64,000 nucleotides of DNA from Rhizobium bangladeshense (GCF_001662075.1 NZ_LYPL01000001.1:682001-746000); one strand, 5' to 3'; counted from the first letter of the stretch, positions 9,559 to 20,106 are shown. Program-made: numbers and translations. Notes: a model not told the origin generated them from the letters alone.

Positions 9559-10947
9559 ATGACGGATGTACAACAGGTGCTTGCACGCGCGGATCAGAAC
9601 CTTTCCTCTAGTCTCGAAAAGCTGTTCGAGCTTCTGCGCATCCAGTCGATTTCCACCGATCCCGCCTTCAAGGCCGAATGCCGGAAAGCCGCCGAATGGC
9701 TGGTCGCCTATCTCCAGGGGATCGGCTTTTCCGCTTCGGTGCGTGACACGCCCGGCCATCCGATGGTGGTCGCCCACCATGCCGGGGCCTCCGCCGATGC
9801 GCCCCATGTACTGTTCTACGGCCATTACGACGTGCAGCCGGTCGATCCGATCGAGCTCTGGGAAAACGATCCCTTCGAGCCGTCGATCAAGGATATCGGC
9901 GAGGGACGCAAGATCCTGACCGGCCGCGGCACATCCGACGACAAGGGCCAGCTAATGACATTCGTCGAAGCCTGCCGCGCCTATAAGGAGATCAACGGCG
10001 CGCTTCCCTGCCGCATCACCATTCTCTTCGAAGGCGAGGAAGAATCGGGCTCGCCGTCGCTGAAACCTTTTCTCGAAGCCAACGCCGCCGAATTGAAGGC
10101 CGACTATGCGCTTGTCTGCGATACCGGCATGTGGGACCGCGACACGCCGGCCATCGCCGCGGCGCTGCGCGGCCTCGTCGGCGAGGAGGTGGTCGTGACG
10201 GCCGCCGACCGCGATCTGCATTCCGGTCTGTTCGGAGGGGCGGCGGCAAATCCGATCCATATTCTCGTCGAGGCGCTTGCCGGGCTGCATGACGAGACCG
10301 GCCGCATCACGCTTGACGGCTTCTATGAAGGCGTCGAGGAAACGCCCGACAACATCAAGGCGTCATGGGAGACGCTCGGCAAGAGCGCGGACAAATTCCT
10401 CGGCGAAGTCGGCCTTTCCATTCCCTCCGGCGAAAACGGCCGGTCGGTGCTGGAACTGACCTGGGCGCGGCCGACCGCCGAAATCAACGGCATCTGGGGC
10501 GGATATACCGGCGAAGGCTTCAAGACGGTGATCGCCGCCAAGGCTTCGGCGAAAGTGTCGTTCCGGCTCGTCGGCACCCAGGATCCGACCGCCATCCGCG
10601 GGGCTTTCCGCAAATATGTCAGGTCGAAAATTCCGGCCGATTGCTCGGTCGAATTCCATCCGCATGGCGGCTCGCCGGCGATTCATCTCTCCTATGACTC
10701 GCCTCTGCTGACCAAGGCAAAGACGGCGCTTTCCGACGAATGGCCGAAACCCGCCATCGTCATCGGCATGGGCGGCTCGATCCCGATCGTCGGCGACTTC
10801 CAGAAGATGCTCGGCATGGAATCGCTGCTCGTCGGCTTCGGCCTCAGCGACGACCGCATCCATTCGCCGAACGAAAAATACGAGCTTGTCTCCTATCACA
10901 AGGGCATCCGCTCCTGGGTACGGATTCTTCAGGCCCTTGCCGCCTGA
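9559..10947 (+). CDS. M20-family metallopeptidase/dipeptidase
   Basis: This cytoplasmic zinc hydrolase is of the M20 family (ArgE/DapE/CPG2/carnosinase type), 462 residues. Metal-binding landmarks are in order: GHYDVQPVD (His ligand and Asp), GRGTSDDKG (bridging Asp), EGEEESGS (general base and ligand Glu pair), CDTGMWD and a late RIHSPNE His. A dimerisation lid domain lies between about 200 and 320. The long form and the DLHSGLFGG motif are typical of the Dug1/CNDP-like branch that cleaves dipeptides. The ATG at 9559 is chosen because AAAAGGAG precedes it at good spacing; the frame stays open upstream to 9415 but without family homology. Confidence 0.93.
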   Translation: MTDVQQVLARADQNLSSSLEKLFELLRIQSISTDPAFKAECRKAAEWLVAYLQGIGFSASVRDTPGHPMVVAHHAGASADAPHVLFYGHYDVQPVDPIELWENDPFEPSIKDIGEGRKILTGRGTSDDKGQLMTFVEACRAYKEINGALPCRITILFEGEEESGSPSLKPFLEANAAELKADYALVCDTGMWDRDTPAIAAALRGLVGEEVVVTAADRDLHSGLFGGAAANPIHILVEALAGLHDETGRITLDGFYEGVEETPDNIKASWETLGKSADKFLGEVGLSIPSGENGRSVLELTWARPTAEINGIWGGYTGEGFKTVIAAKASAKVSFRLVGTQDPTAIRGAFRKYVRSKIPADCSVEFHPHGGSPAIHLSYDSPLLTKAKTALSDEWPKPAIVIGMGGSIPIVGDFQKMLGMESLLVGFGLSDDRIHSPNEKYELVSYHKGIRSWVRILQALAA

Positions 10948-11339
10948 GAGGAGAGACTGGCGCGTCTCACGCAGCACAAAAATTTGCGACAACAAAAAGG
11001 CCGGTTCAAACCGGCCTTTCGTTATCCGCTCATCTCAGTGCCAGTTCATCCGTGGTCAAGGAGAAGGCGGTATTGCAACGAGACTGCCTTCGAAAGGTTA
11101 ACGAGCGGTTAACGACACTTGCACAAGCGTCTGCAGTGTCGAAAACCCCAGATCGCATCACAAAATCCCCCTCGTTCAAGCTGCGTTCATCGCGACCTCA
11201 GTATAAGCTTTTGAAAGACAAGGAAAATGGTGACGCCCTAACAAATGCCGGCGATCGCTCTATCTTTGCGCATATGGCATATGCCGCAAAGAAACGCAGC
11301 CAAGTGCTGCTGAAAACACGCCAACGAGGAGTGAGAAGC
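10948..11339. other. Gene-free interval between the M20 gene and the SH3-domain gene
   Basis: This 392-bp interval contains the M20 terminator near its left end. Further right are two GGTTAACGA-like copies (about 11095 and 11107) and a perfect palindrome GCATATG-G-CATATGC (11271-11285) about 55 bp before the next start codon, which could be an operator. No convincing gene or RNA structure was seen otherwise. Confidence 0.5.
10994..11022 (+). terminator. Rho-independent terminator after the M20 peptidase gene
   Basis: AAAGGCCGG and CCGGCCTTT form a GC-rich hairpin with a short loop 50 bp past the M20 stop codon, followed by a short T-containing tract. The A-tract on the left arm makes it partly bidirectional. 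Confidence 0.8.
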
Positions 11340-12029
11340 GTGAAAAACCTCATCGTCAAGATCGCCGCGGCCGCGCTGCTTGTGCTGGCTCCGGCGGTAG
11401 TACAGGCCGCCGAGGGTTACTCGACGGCGAATGTCAACATGCGTGCGGGACCAAGCACGCGCTATCCCGCCGTCGCAGTCATCCCCGCCGGCTCTTCGGT
11501 CGAAATCCGTGGATGTCTTTCCAACGTCAACTGGTGCGACGTCGAATTCTACGGCGGCCGCGGCTGGGTTTCCGGCCAGTATGTGCAGGCCGTCTATCAG
11601 CAACGCCGTGTCTATGTCGGTCCGCAATATTACCGTCCGCTCGGCATTCCAATGGTTACCTTCAGCGTCGGCAATTATTGGGACCGCTACTACCGCGGCC
11701 GCGATTTCTATCGCGAGCGTGACCGCTGGAGCCGCGGCCCGGACTATTATTACCGCGACCGCGAGTACCGGGAGCGGGATTACCGGCCACGGGAGTATCG
11801 GGATCGGGATTATCAGGTCCGCGAATACCGGGATCGTGACCGGGACCGACGCGACGACGTCCGCAGGGAGGAACGCCGCAGAGAGGTCCGCAGGGATGAC
11901 GACAACAGGAGTTCGAATTTCCGTGATCTGCCGCAGTTCAGGGGCGGGAAGGCCGACACCTACAACCGCCCGGATCCCAGGGCTTCGCCCTTTGTCTGCC
12001 GCCCGGGCGATCCGTCCTGCGACAACTGA
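11340..12029 (+). CDS. Secreted SH3-domain protein with an Arg/Asp/Tyr-rich tail
   Basis: A clear signal peptide (MKNLIVKI, then an Ala/Leu core ending in VQAAEG) precedes one bacterial SH3 (SH3b) domain at about 26-85 with the hallmark VNMRAGPSTRYPAV and WCDVEFYGGRGWV. Such domains usually bind peptidoglycan or peptides in the periplasm. Residues from about 115 to 200 are a low-complexity tail of repeated RDREYRERDYR-type units, highly charged and Tyr-rich. The GTG at 11340 is chosen because GAGGAG lies 8 nt upstream; a GTG at 11331 is possible. The frame is open further upstream, but that part is AT-richer and lacks homology. No function beyond the domain is known to me. Confidence 0.85.
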   Translation: MKNLIVKIAAAALLVLAPAVVQAAEGYSTANVNMRAGPSTRYPAVAVIPAGSSVEIRGCLSNVNWCDVEFYGGRGWVSGQYVQAVYQQRRVYVGPQYYRPLGIPMVTFSVGNYWDRYYRGRDFYRERDRWSRGPDYYYRDREYRERDYRPREYRDRDYQVREYRDRDRDRRDDVRREERRREVRRDDDNRSSNFRDLPQFRGGKADTYNRPDPRASPFVCRPGDPSCDN

Positions 12030-12035
12030 AATATC

Positions 12036-12059
12036 GAGGGCGGCAGCAATGCCGCCCTC
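12036..12059 (+). terminator. Hairpin after the SH3-domain gene
   Basis: GAGGGCGGC and GCCGCCCTC form a 9-bp stem 6 bp after the stop codon with a 6-nt loop. A clear T-tract is missing, so termination may be weak or the hairpin may protect the mRNA end. Confidence 0.5.
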
Positions 12060-12093
12060 TCTGCATGGACGGGTTCAATCGGCAGCAGTGCCA

Positions 12094-12215
12094 GAAAAAA
12101 GCCCGGCGCTCCTTGGGGGGATGCACCGGGCCTGATGTCGATCGGCCGCGTTGAGGGGAGACGGCCGATCTAGGCGGGACGTGAGGGGGTGTCCCGCTGC
12201 TCAATAAACAATCGT
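12094..12215 (-). ncRNA. Candidate three-hairpin sRNA with C-rich loops (leftward strand)
   Basis: Read on the minus strand, three hairpins stand in a row: a 7-bp stem (12191-12197 with 12174-12180; loop ACCCCCTCAC), a perfect 9-bp stem (12162-12170 with 12140-12148; loop TCTCCCCTCAACG), and a terminal stem (12126-12131 with 12101-12106) whose loop holds TCCCCCCAAGGAG. Six Ts follow the terminal stem at once, as in a Rho-independent terminator. No gene on this strand ends here. All three loops carry a CCCC-rich core able to pair with Shine-Dalgarno sequences, a design like that of rhizobial alpha-r14/NfeR1 RNAs, but the loop sequence is not the same as I remember for that family. The 5' end is a guess; no strong promoter was found. 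Confidence 0.6.
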
Positions 12216-12273
12216 CGAGCCTATTGGTTCCATCCTGCGCATAATTCCTTAAATCAGAAATCGCATTTGATCG

Positions 12274-12594
12274 ATGCATCGACAATTTGCTGTGAGCGCA
12301 GCCTGCCGCTCTTGTTTTGCCGGGTTGCTTATAGCAATTTGCAGTATTGCGGATCGATCTGCTGGAACCCTGATGACCCAAGACTACCTGGCTTTCTTCG
12401 GGCTGTTCGGCCCTCGGGCGGCCGCCACGGACGTTACCCTCTGGCATAAATACAACCCCATCCTTCCTGTACGCCTGACTGATGGGGCAAGCCTCAACCC
12501 TTCAGGCCAGATCTGGCGCCGCTTTCATCTGGGCGAGTGGGAATATAAGCAGGATCCGGAAACGCCCGACGATTACGAAGCCCGCCAATATTGA
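12274..12594 (+). CDS. Small hypothetical protein
   Basis: This short open frame encodes 106 residues, or 73 if translation begins at the ATG at 12373. I do not recognise it. From the second start the product has a plausible folded core and a polar C-terminus (GEWEYKQDPETPDDYEARQY) whose codons have high GC3, suggesting real coding. The longer version has a hydrophobic N-terminus (CFAGLLIAICSI) that could act as a signal or membrane segment. It lies between the minus-strand sRNA candidate and the penicillin-binding protein gene. Support is limited to composition and position. Confidence 0.45.
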   Translation: MHRQFAVSAACRSCFAGLLIAICSIADRSAGTLMTQDYLAFFGLFGPRAAATDVTLWHKYNPILPVRLTDGASLNPSGQIWRRFHLGEWEYKQDPETPDDYEARQY

Positions 12595-12856
12595 AGAGAC
12601 GATTTAGCGGGAGGCAGCGCGACGCCGTCGTTTGCCGCCCTTTAACACCCCGTTAAATCGCCGCAATTACAGTTCAACCGGATGATCGCGTCGCCCGCTG
12701 CGTCGTTCCTTGAACCGGAATAGGTTGAAGGCAAATCACGCAGCCCTTCAAAGTGCTACAGCGTTCTTTGCGCGTCCGGAAGGACACGCTGCGCTGCAGG
12801 GGCGCCGTTATGCGAAGTGGGCTTCGCGATCGAACAGGGGATGCGACCGGTCGGCG

Positions 12857-15181
12857 ATGGCAGGCAGAGGCAGATCAAGCGACAGAATAGAACCGTCCTT
12901 CAGCGGCCGCCCGGTCCGCGACGATGATGAATTTTCGCTCGATGCCGATGACCGCGTCATCGGCAGCAGATCGGCGCGACGCGGCGGTTCCAGGCCCCCA
13001 CCGCAGCGTGCCGCCCGCCAGCGGCGGCGCGAGCCGCGCGAGCGTGAAAGCGGCGGCTTTTTCGGCTTTCTGCGCCGTGTGGTCTACTGGAGCGTCGTGC
13101 TGTTCATCTGGGTCGGGATCGGCGTTGCCGGGCTTGTTGTCTATTATGGTTCGCGCATGCCGAGCGCCAGCACATGGGCGATTCCAGAGCGGCCGCCGAA
13201 CGTCAAGATCACCGCCGTCGACGGCAGCGTCATCGCCAATCGCGGCGCCACCGGCGGCGAGGCGCTATCGCTCGAAAACATGTCGCCCTATATTCCCGAG
13301 GCCGTCATCGCCATCGAAGACCGGCGTTTTTATTCGCATTTCGGCGTCGATCCGCTCGGCCTCGGCCGGGCGATCGTCACCAATTTCACAGCCGGCCACA
13401 TGGTGCAGGGCGGCTCGACGCTGACGCAGCAGCTTGCCAAGAACCTCTTCCTCTCTCCCGATAGAACGCTGGAGCGCAAGGTGCAGGAGGTACTGCTCGC
13501 CTTCTGGCTGGAGCAGACGTACACCAAGGACCAGATCCTTGCGATGTATCTCAACCGGGTGTTCTTCGGATCGAACGCCTATGGCGTCGAGGCGGCGTCA
13601 CGCCGCTACTTCAACAAATCGGCGCGGGACGTGAACCTCGGCGAAGCCGCAGTACTGGCCGGGCTACTCAAGGCGCCGTCGCGGCTTTCGCCGGCCCGGG
13701 ACGCGGAAGCTGCGAATGCGCGCGCCCAGCTCGTGCTCGCGGCGATGCGCGAACAGGGTTTCATCACCGATTCCGAGGTCAAGACCGCGATGTCGCAGAC
13801 CCCGGCTTCGGCCAAGAGCTACTGGTCGGGCGCCGGGCATTATGTCGCCGACATGGTGATGGATGAACTGCCGGGCCTGATCGGCGACGTCAAGGAAGAC
13901 GTCATCGTCGATACGACCATCGACAAGTCACTGGAAAAAAAAGCCGAGCAATCGCTGGTCGATGTCCTCGACAAGGAAGGCGACAAGCTCGACGCCTCGC
14001 AGGCGGCACTCGTCTCGATCGACGGCACCGGTGCGATCCGGGCGCTGGTCGGCGGCAGGGACTATGCAACGAGCCAATTCAACCGCGCCGTCAAGGCCAA
14101 GCGCCAGCCTGGATCCTCGTTCAAGCCTTTTGTCTATGCTGCAGCGCTGGAAAAGGGACTGACGCCTTTTTCGGTGTTCAATGACGCGCCGATCCGCATC
14201 GGCGACTGGACGCCGGAGAATTACGAGAAGAAATACAATGGCGAAGTGACGCTCGCCACCGCGCTTTCCAAGTCGCTGAACACGGTTGCCGCGCAGCTGG
14301 TGATGTATGACGGGCCCGACCAGGTGATCAAGCTCGCCCACCGGCTCGGCATCGAAAGTGAGCTGCAGCCGAACGCCTCGATTGCGCTCGGCACGTCCGA
14401 AGTGTCGCTTATGGAGCTCACCGCCTCCTATGCCGCCTTCATGAACGGCGGCTACAAGGCGACGCCGCACGTCATTCGCCGGGTGACGACCGCAGACGGC
14501 AAGGTTCTTTACGAAAACACCTATGACAGCCCGCCGCGTGTGATGTCCGAGCAGATCGCCGCGCAGATGAATGCGATGATGATGGGCGTCATCGACAACG
14601 GCACCGGCAAGAGCGCCAAGATCCCCGGCTGGCAGGCGGCCGGAAAGACGGGCACGACGCAGAATTCCCGCGACGCGCTGTTCGTCGGCTTCACCAGTAA
14701 CCTCACGACAGGCGTCTGGTTCGGCAATGACGACGGCAAGCCGATGAAGAAGGTGACCGGCGGCGGCCTGCCGGCCAAGGCCTGGAAGGAATTCATGATC
14801 GCCGCCCACAAAGGTCTTTCGCCGGCGCCGCTCTTCGGCAACGGCCAGCTGATCGGCGATCAGAACAGCGGCCAGCCAACGGCGCAGGCAGCACCGGACG
14901 GCGGGCAGCCGGTCACGGCCGAAGCGCCGCCATCGACCACGATCGGCGGGATCATTTCCGGTGTCTTCGGTGGTGACGAGAATGCCAACCGCTATCCGCA
15001 GGCGCCCGTCCGGCAGCACACCGCGTCGTCAGGAAACGGTCCAGTTCCACCTGCCGATATTGCCGAAGGCGGGTCCGACTATGGAAACGTCGTGCCGCCC
15101 GGCGATGTCGGGACGCCGCAGACGACCTCTTCGGTGCAGTCGCGGCGCACCACGCTGCTCGATCTGATCATGGGCCAGTGA
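12857..15181 (+). CDS. Class A penicillin-binding protein (PBP1A family), bifunctional glycosyltransferase/transpeptidase
   Basis: This enzyme polymerises and cross-links peptidoglycan in the periplasm. From the ATG at 12857 it has 774 residues: a basic disordered cytoplasmic tail, one transmembrane helix at about 75-97, a GT51 glycosyltransferase domain (EDRRFYSHFGVD, GGSTLTQQLAKN), and a transpeptidase domain with SxxK in PGSSFKPF near 419, SxN in SKSLN and KTGT near 596. A Pro/Gly-rich tail of about 120 residues ends the protein. The frame extends to a TTG at 12710, but those codons have poor composition and no homology, so the ATG is preferred although its ribosome site is weak. Confidence 0.95.
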   Translation: MAGRGRSSDRIEPSFSGRPVRDDDEFSLDADDRVIGSRSARRGGSRPPPQRAARQRRREPRERESGGFFGFLRRVVYWSVVLFIWVGIGVAGLVVYYGSRMPSASTWAIPERPPNVKITAVDGSVIANRGATGGEALSLENMSPYIPEAVIAIEDRRFYSHFGVDPLGLGRAIVTNFTAGHMVQGGSTLTQQLAKNLFLSPDRTLERKVQEVLLAFWLEQTYTKDQILAMYLNRVFFGSNAYGVEAASRRYFNKSARDVNLGEAAVLAGLLKAPSRLSPARDAEAANARAQLVLAAMREQGFITDSEVKTAMSQTPASAKSYWSGAGHYVADMVMDELPGLIGDVKEDVIVDTTIDKSLEKKAEQSLVDVLDKEGDKLDASQAALVSIDGTGAIRALVGGRDYATSQFNRAVKAKRQPGSSFKPFVYAAALEKGLTPFSVFNDAPIRIGDWTPENYEKKYNGEVTLATALSKSLNTVAAQLVMYDGPDQVIKLAHRLGIESELQPNASIALGTSEVSLMELTASYAAFMNGGYKATPHVIRRVTTADGKVLYENTYDSPPRVMSEQIAAQMNAMMMGVIDNGTGKSAKIPGWQAAGKTGTTQNSRDALFVGFTSNLTTGVWFGNDDGKPMKKVTGGGLPAKAWKEFMIAAHKGLSPAPLFGNGQLIGDQNSGQPTAQAAPDGGQPVTAEAPPSTTIGGIISGVFGGDENANRYPQAPVRQHTASSGNGPVPPADIAEGGSDYGNVVPPGDVGTPQTTSSVQSRRTTLLDLIMGQ

Positions 15182-15562
15182 GATTTTCGCAGAGCGCCCG
15201 CGCAGGCCCGATCCGCAAAACGCATCGCGACTTTCAGATTCGCCTGCGATGTTCAGGGCCTTTACCTGTTGGATATGTCTCTGCCGTAAAACCACCGCCA
15301 CCGTTGCAGGACATGCGCGGAAAGCAGCCGCTCTCCCGCTATGGGCAGAGCTCTTTCCCGGCTACCGTCAAAATTGGAGGCAACACATTCGTTTTGCTGG
15401 ATTCCGGGCGATTTCCCGCCTTGCAGTCCAGAAAACCGCTCCTTATATACGCCGCATCACCGCAATCACGATTGCGTAATCTTAAGTAGACCCATCCCGT
15501 AAGGGGCTGTCAGGGAAATGCCTTCTGGGGGTTCCGACAGCTTGCTTCAAGGAGAGAATGAC
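15182..15562. other. Upstream region and leader of dnaK
   Basis: This 381-bp region has no convincing gene; short open frames in it have no family features. Its right part holds the dnaK promoter and a leader hairpin formed by GCTGTC (15506-15511) and GACAGC (15536-15541) with an inner GGAA/TTCC pair. The hairpin ends about 7 nt before the dnaK ribosome binding site (AAGGAGA). It might affect translation with temperature, but this is only inference. Confidence 0.5.
15420..15449 (+). promoter_or_regulatory. Probable dnaK promoter
   Basis: CTTGCA (15420-15425) and TTATAT (15443-15448) are 17 bp apart, about 115 bp upstream of the dnaK start. The match fits the rhizobial sigma70 form; the alphaproteobacterial heat-shock factor RpoH recognises a related CTTG-type -35, so either factor or both may act here. 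No CIRCE element was seen. Confidence 0.55.
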
Positions 15563-17479
<1,917 letters not shown>

Positions 17480-17513
17480 TCCGCGGCGGCGTGGTAATGC
17501 TTCAACACCTGAT

Positions 17514-17537
17514 CCGGCTGCTCACCATGGCAGCCGG
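17514..17537 (+). other. Hairpin between dnaK and dnaJ
   Basis: CCGGCTGC and GCAGCCGG form a perfect 8-bp stem in the 85-bp dnaK-dnaJ gap. No T-tract follows, so it more likely lowers read-through or marks mRNA processing than ends transcription. This would fit the lower DnaJ level usually needed, which is inference. Confidence 0.4.
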
Positions 17538-17564
17538 AAATCCATTTCCGGGGTTTAATCCTTA

Positions 17565-18692
17565 ATGGCAAAAGCGGACTTTTACGAAACTCTGGGTGTA
17601 GCCAAGTCGGCGGACGAGAAAGAGCTGAAGAGCGCCTTCCGAAAGCTGGCGATGAAATACCATCCCGACAAAAATCCGGATGACAAGGACGCCGAACGGA
17701 AGTTCAAGGAAATCAACGAAGCCTACGAGATGCTCAAGGACCCGCAGAAGCGGGCGGCCTATGATCGTTACGGCCATGCGGCCTTCGAGCATGGCGGCAT
17801 GGGCGGCGGTGGCGGCGGCTTTGCCGGCGGTGGCTTCTCCGACATCTTCGAGGATATTTTCGGCGAGATGATGGGTGGCGGACGGGCGCGCCAGCGTTCG
17901 TCGGGTGGGCGCGAACGCGGCGCCGATCTTCGCTACAATATGGAAATCACGCTGGAAGAGGCCTTTTCCGGCAAGACGGCGCAGATCCGCGTGCCGACGT
18001 CGATCACCTGCGACGTCTGTTCCGGGTCGGGCGCCAAGCCCGGCACGCAACCGAAGAACTGCGGCACCTGCCAGGGAACGGGGCGCGTGCGCGCCGCCCA
18101 GGGCTTTTTCTCGATCGAGCGGACCTGCCCGACCTGCCATGGCCGCGGCCAGATCATTCCCGATCCCTGTCAGAAGTGCCACGGCCAGGGCCGGGTAACC
18201 GAAGAACGTTCGCTCTCGGTCAATATCCCTGCCGGCATCGAGGACGGCACGCGCATCCGCCTGCAGGGCGAGGGCGAAGCCGGGGCCCGCGGCGGACCGG
18301 CGGGCGACCTCTATATTTTCCTGTCGGTGAAGCCGCATGAATTCTACCAGCGCGACGGAGCCGATCTCTATTGCGCCGTCCCGATCTCGATGACGACGGC
18401 GGCGCTCGGCGGAACTTTCGACGTGGCGACGCTCGACGGCACCAAATCGCGGGTGACCGTGCCGGAGGGCACGCAGGCCGGCAAACAGTTTCGCCTGAAG
18501 AGCAAGGGCATGCCGGTGCTGCGGTCGGCGCAGACGGGCGACCTCTACATCCAGATCCAGATCGAGACGCCGCAGAAGCTCACCAAGCGCCAGCGCGAGC
18601 TGCTGCAGGAATTCGAGCAGATTTCCTCCAAGGAGAACAATCCGGAATCGACGGGCTTTTTTGCCCGAATGAAGGAATTCTTCGAAGGCTGA
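17565..18692 (+). CDS. dnaJ: Co-chaperone DnaJ (Hsp40)
   Basis: DnaJ delivers substrates to DnaK and stimulates its ATPase. The 375-residue protein has a J domain at 1-70 with the essential HPD motif (YHPDKNPDD), a Gly/Phe-rich stretch ([15 protein letters not shown]), and a zinc region with four CxxCxGxG repeats ([32 protein letters not shown]). The C-terminal peptide-binding domains complete a type I DnaJ. All key residues are intact. It is the second gene after dnaK and is followed by a terminator. Confidence 0.99.
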   Translation: MAKADFYETLGVAKSADEKELKSAFRKLAMKYHPDKNPDDKDAERKFKEINEAYEMLKDPQKRAAYDRYGHAAFEHGGMGGGGGGFAGGGFSDIFEDIFGEMMGGGRARQRSSGGRERGADLRYNMEITLEEAFSGKTAQIRVPTSITCDVCSGSGAKPGTQPKNCGTCQGTGRVRAAQGFFSIERTCPTCHGRGQIIPDPCQKCHGQGRVTEERSLSVNIPAGIEDGTRIRLQGEGEAGARGGPAGDLYIFLSVKPHEFYQRDGADLYCAVPISMTTAALGGTFDVATLDGTKSRVTVPEGTQAGKQFRLKSKGMPVLRSAQTGDLYIQIQIETPQKLTKRQRELLQEFEQISSKENNPESTGFFARMKEFFEG

Positions 18693-19020
18693 GCCACAAC
18701 CGGAATAGCCGCTTCGAAAGCCGGGGCAACGTTCCCGGCTTTTTCGTCATGATGACCCGTTTTGGCACATTCGCGTGGCGCGCCGGGCAATTTGTACCGC
18801 ATTGAGACGCCAACGGGATGAGAGTCGATTTGCGTTAACGCAGTCGGATAATGGCGCTTGCAAGTTTTCCAAATGAATTCAGTCTCTGTCGTCAGCGCCA
18901 ACCGGAGATCGGAGTAGGTTTTCGAAGGATCAGGCGCAGATTGGAATGATGGAGCGACCTTGGCCGTCCTTTCGGGCGCGGCGCTCTGTTCGGGGAATAA
19001 CCAAAGCAAGAGTAACTGCC
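18693..19020. other. Gene-free interval after dnaJ
   Basis: This 328-bp interval contains the dnaJ terminator, then a perfect 12-bp palindrome TGCGTTAACGCA (18831-18842) of the type bound by dimeric regulators, and a CTTGCA that could be a -35 box (about 18853). I see no gene in it. Confidence 0.45.
18718..18744 (+). terminator. Rho-independent terminator after dnaJ
   Basis: AGCCGGG and CCCGGCT form a 7-bp GC-rich stem around GCAACGTT, followed by five Ts. It lies 25 bp after the dnaJ stop and ends the dnaK-dnaJ unit. Confidence 0.88.
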
Positions 19021-19221
19021 ATGGCGCCAGCCTTCTCTTCTCAGCACGACGACGTCGACGTTCTCGCCGGCGCCATTTATACATGGTGCGCCGAGCGCAA
19101 CATCAAGCTTCGCAGCCAACAGGGCCTTTCGATCGCCAGTATCGCGATCGACCTCTATCATGCCGGCCACCAGACGCAGGACGACCTGCTGACGGCGTTG
19201 CACGAGCGCGAATTTCATTGA
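19021..19221 (+). CDS. Small conserved-type hypothetical protein (66 aa)
   Basis: I do not recognise a named family. The product from the ATG at 19021 is 66 residues, with a compact alpha-helical look (VDVLAGAIYTWCAERNIKL, SIAIDLYHAGHQTQDDLLTAL) and no signal peptide or membrane segment. Codon use is like that of neighbouring genes. An in-frame ATG at 18946 would give 91 residues, but the added part is Arg-rich and has poor composition, so the later start is preferred. It stands alone between dnaJ and a convergent XRE regulator. Confidence 0.6.
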   Translation: MAPAFSSQHDDVDVLAGAIYTWCAERNIKLRSQQGLSIASIAIDLYHAGHQTQDDLLTALHEREFH

Positions 19222-19337
19222 CGCTCTTTATCGAACGCGACGCGGCGCGTTTCGGCTCTCGCTCTTCTTGGGCTTGCCCGAAACGCGGAGCTTAAACGGA
19301 TTGCAAAGTCTGCGAGGAGCCGAGTTCCCGGCTCGAA

Positions 19338-19706
19338 TCACGCGGAGGTTTCGGCAGTCTGCCCACTGCTTATGAGCGTGAGAATGGTTTTGACCGCTTC
19401 CTTGCCTGCTGGTGAATTCAGCTTGTCGTAACTCAGGGCAAGCGCATAGGCGTCAGGGCTGAGCTCGATGCGGCTGCCGAATTGCGGCATGTCGGCGCCC
19501 TCGAAAAGAACCGAGATCTCGACGTCGAGAAAAACCGCGATCTGGTGCAGTTTGCTGGCGGAGACGCGGTTCGTCCCCTTTTCGTATTTCTGAATCTGCT
19601 GGAAGGTCAGTCCAAGGGCTTCACCAAGCTCAAGCTGGGAAACCCGGCGAAGGGCGCGAAGCTGTCTTATGTTGCGACCAACGATAATATCAACCGGATC
19701 TGGCAC
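19338..19706 (-). CDS. XRE-family helix-turn-helix regulator
   Basis: The 122-residue protein has a lambda-repressor-like DNA-binding domain at about 8-65, with the recognition segment GLTFQQIQKYEKGTNRVSAS. The same motif occurs in the rhizobial regulators PraR/PhrR, so it is a shorter relative of that group. The C-terminal half is a helical extension with no known ligand fold. The GTG at 19706 is the only reasonable start because an in-frame stop lies a few codons upstream. No ATG with a ribosome site is in frame. Target genes are unknown; autoregulation is usual in the family. Confidence 0.87.
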   Translation of the reverse strand: MPDPVDIIVGRNIRQLRALRRVSQLELGEALGLTFQQIQKYEKGTNRVSASKLHQIAVFLDVEISVLFEGADMPQFGSRIELSPDAYALALSYDKLNSPAGKEAVKTILTLISSGQTAETSA

Positions 19707-20106
19707 TTCGTCATTCTTTCATACGCAAACGGTTCGTTTACCATAGCGTTTCCGCCGCATAACTCAACCCGTTAGTTGCAAAATTCAACCGACTTTTTCT
19801 GGGCATTACGTTACGTCAGCGGCCCGGAAGAATGGGGCGGACCCGTTGCTATCCAGGCAGTTTGAAAGCAATGGCGAGGGCTGTCGGCGGCCTCAGACGC
19901 GACGCCGGATCGCTTCGACGCGGTTGTATTTTTTTGGGACATGCCGAAAAAGCGTACCGTACGGTTCCTGAATCGGCGCTTATTTACGCGAGCATGCGGA
20001 CATACCGCCCGGGTATTTTACGCGTGATCCGTGGCGGCCAAGCCGCAAGCCTTGCTATCGACGCCGCTTCGGCATAGCTGTCAGGCTTCACAAACCCGGA
20101 TACGCG
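19707..20106. other. Divergent region between the XRE regulator and recF
   Basis: This 400-bp region holds the promoters of two divergent genes. A palindrome ACCGTACGGT (19956-19965) is visible. An 81-codon open frame (19832-20077) has no homology and uneven codon use, and I do not accept it as a gene. Otherwise nothing specific was seen. Confidence 0.45.

Noticed and set aside
10740..11339. In-frame upstream extension of the SH3-domain gene
   Set aside because: It overlaps the M20 gene and its terminator, lacks homology, and would put the signal peptide in the middle of the protein.
15178..15489. Short frames upstream of dnaK
   Set aside because: They have no motif and overlap the probable dnaK promoter.
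19832..20077. 81-codon frame between the XRE regulator and recF
   Set aside because: Arg-rich, irregular codon use, no ribosome site, and it occupies the divergent promoter region.
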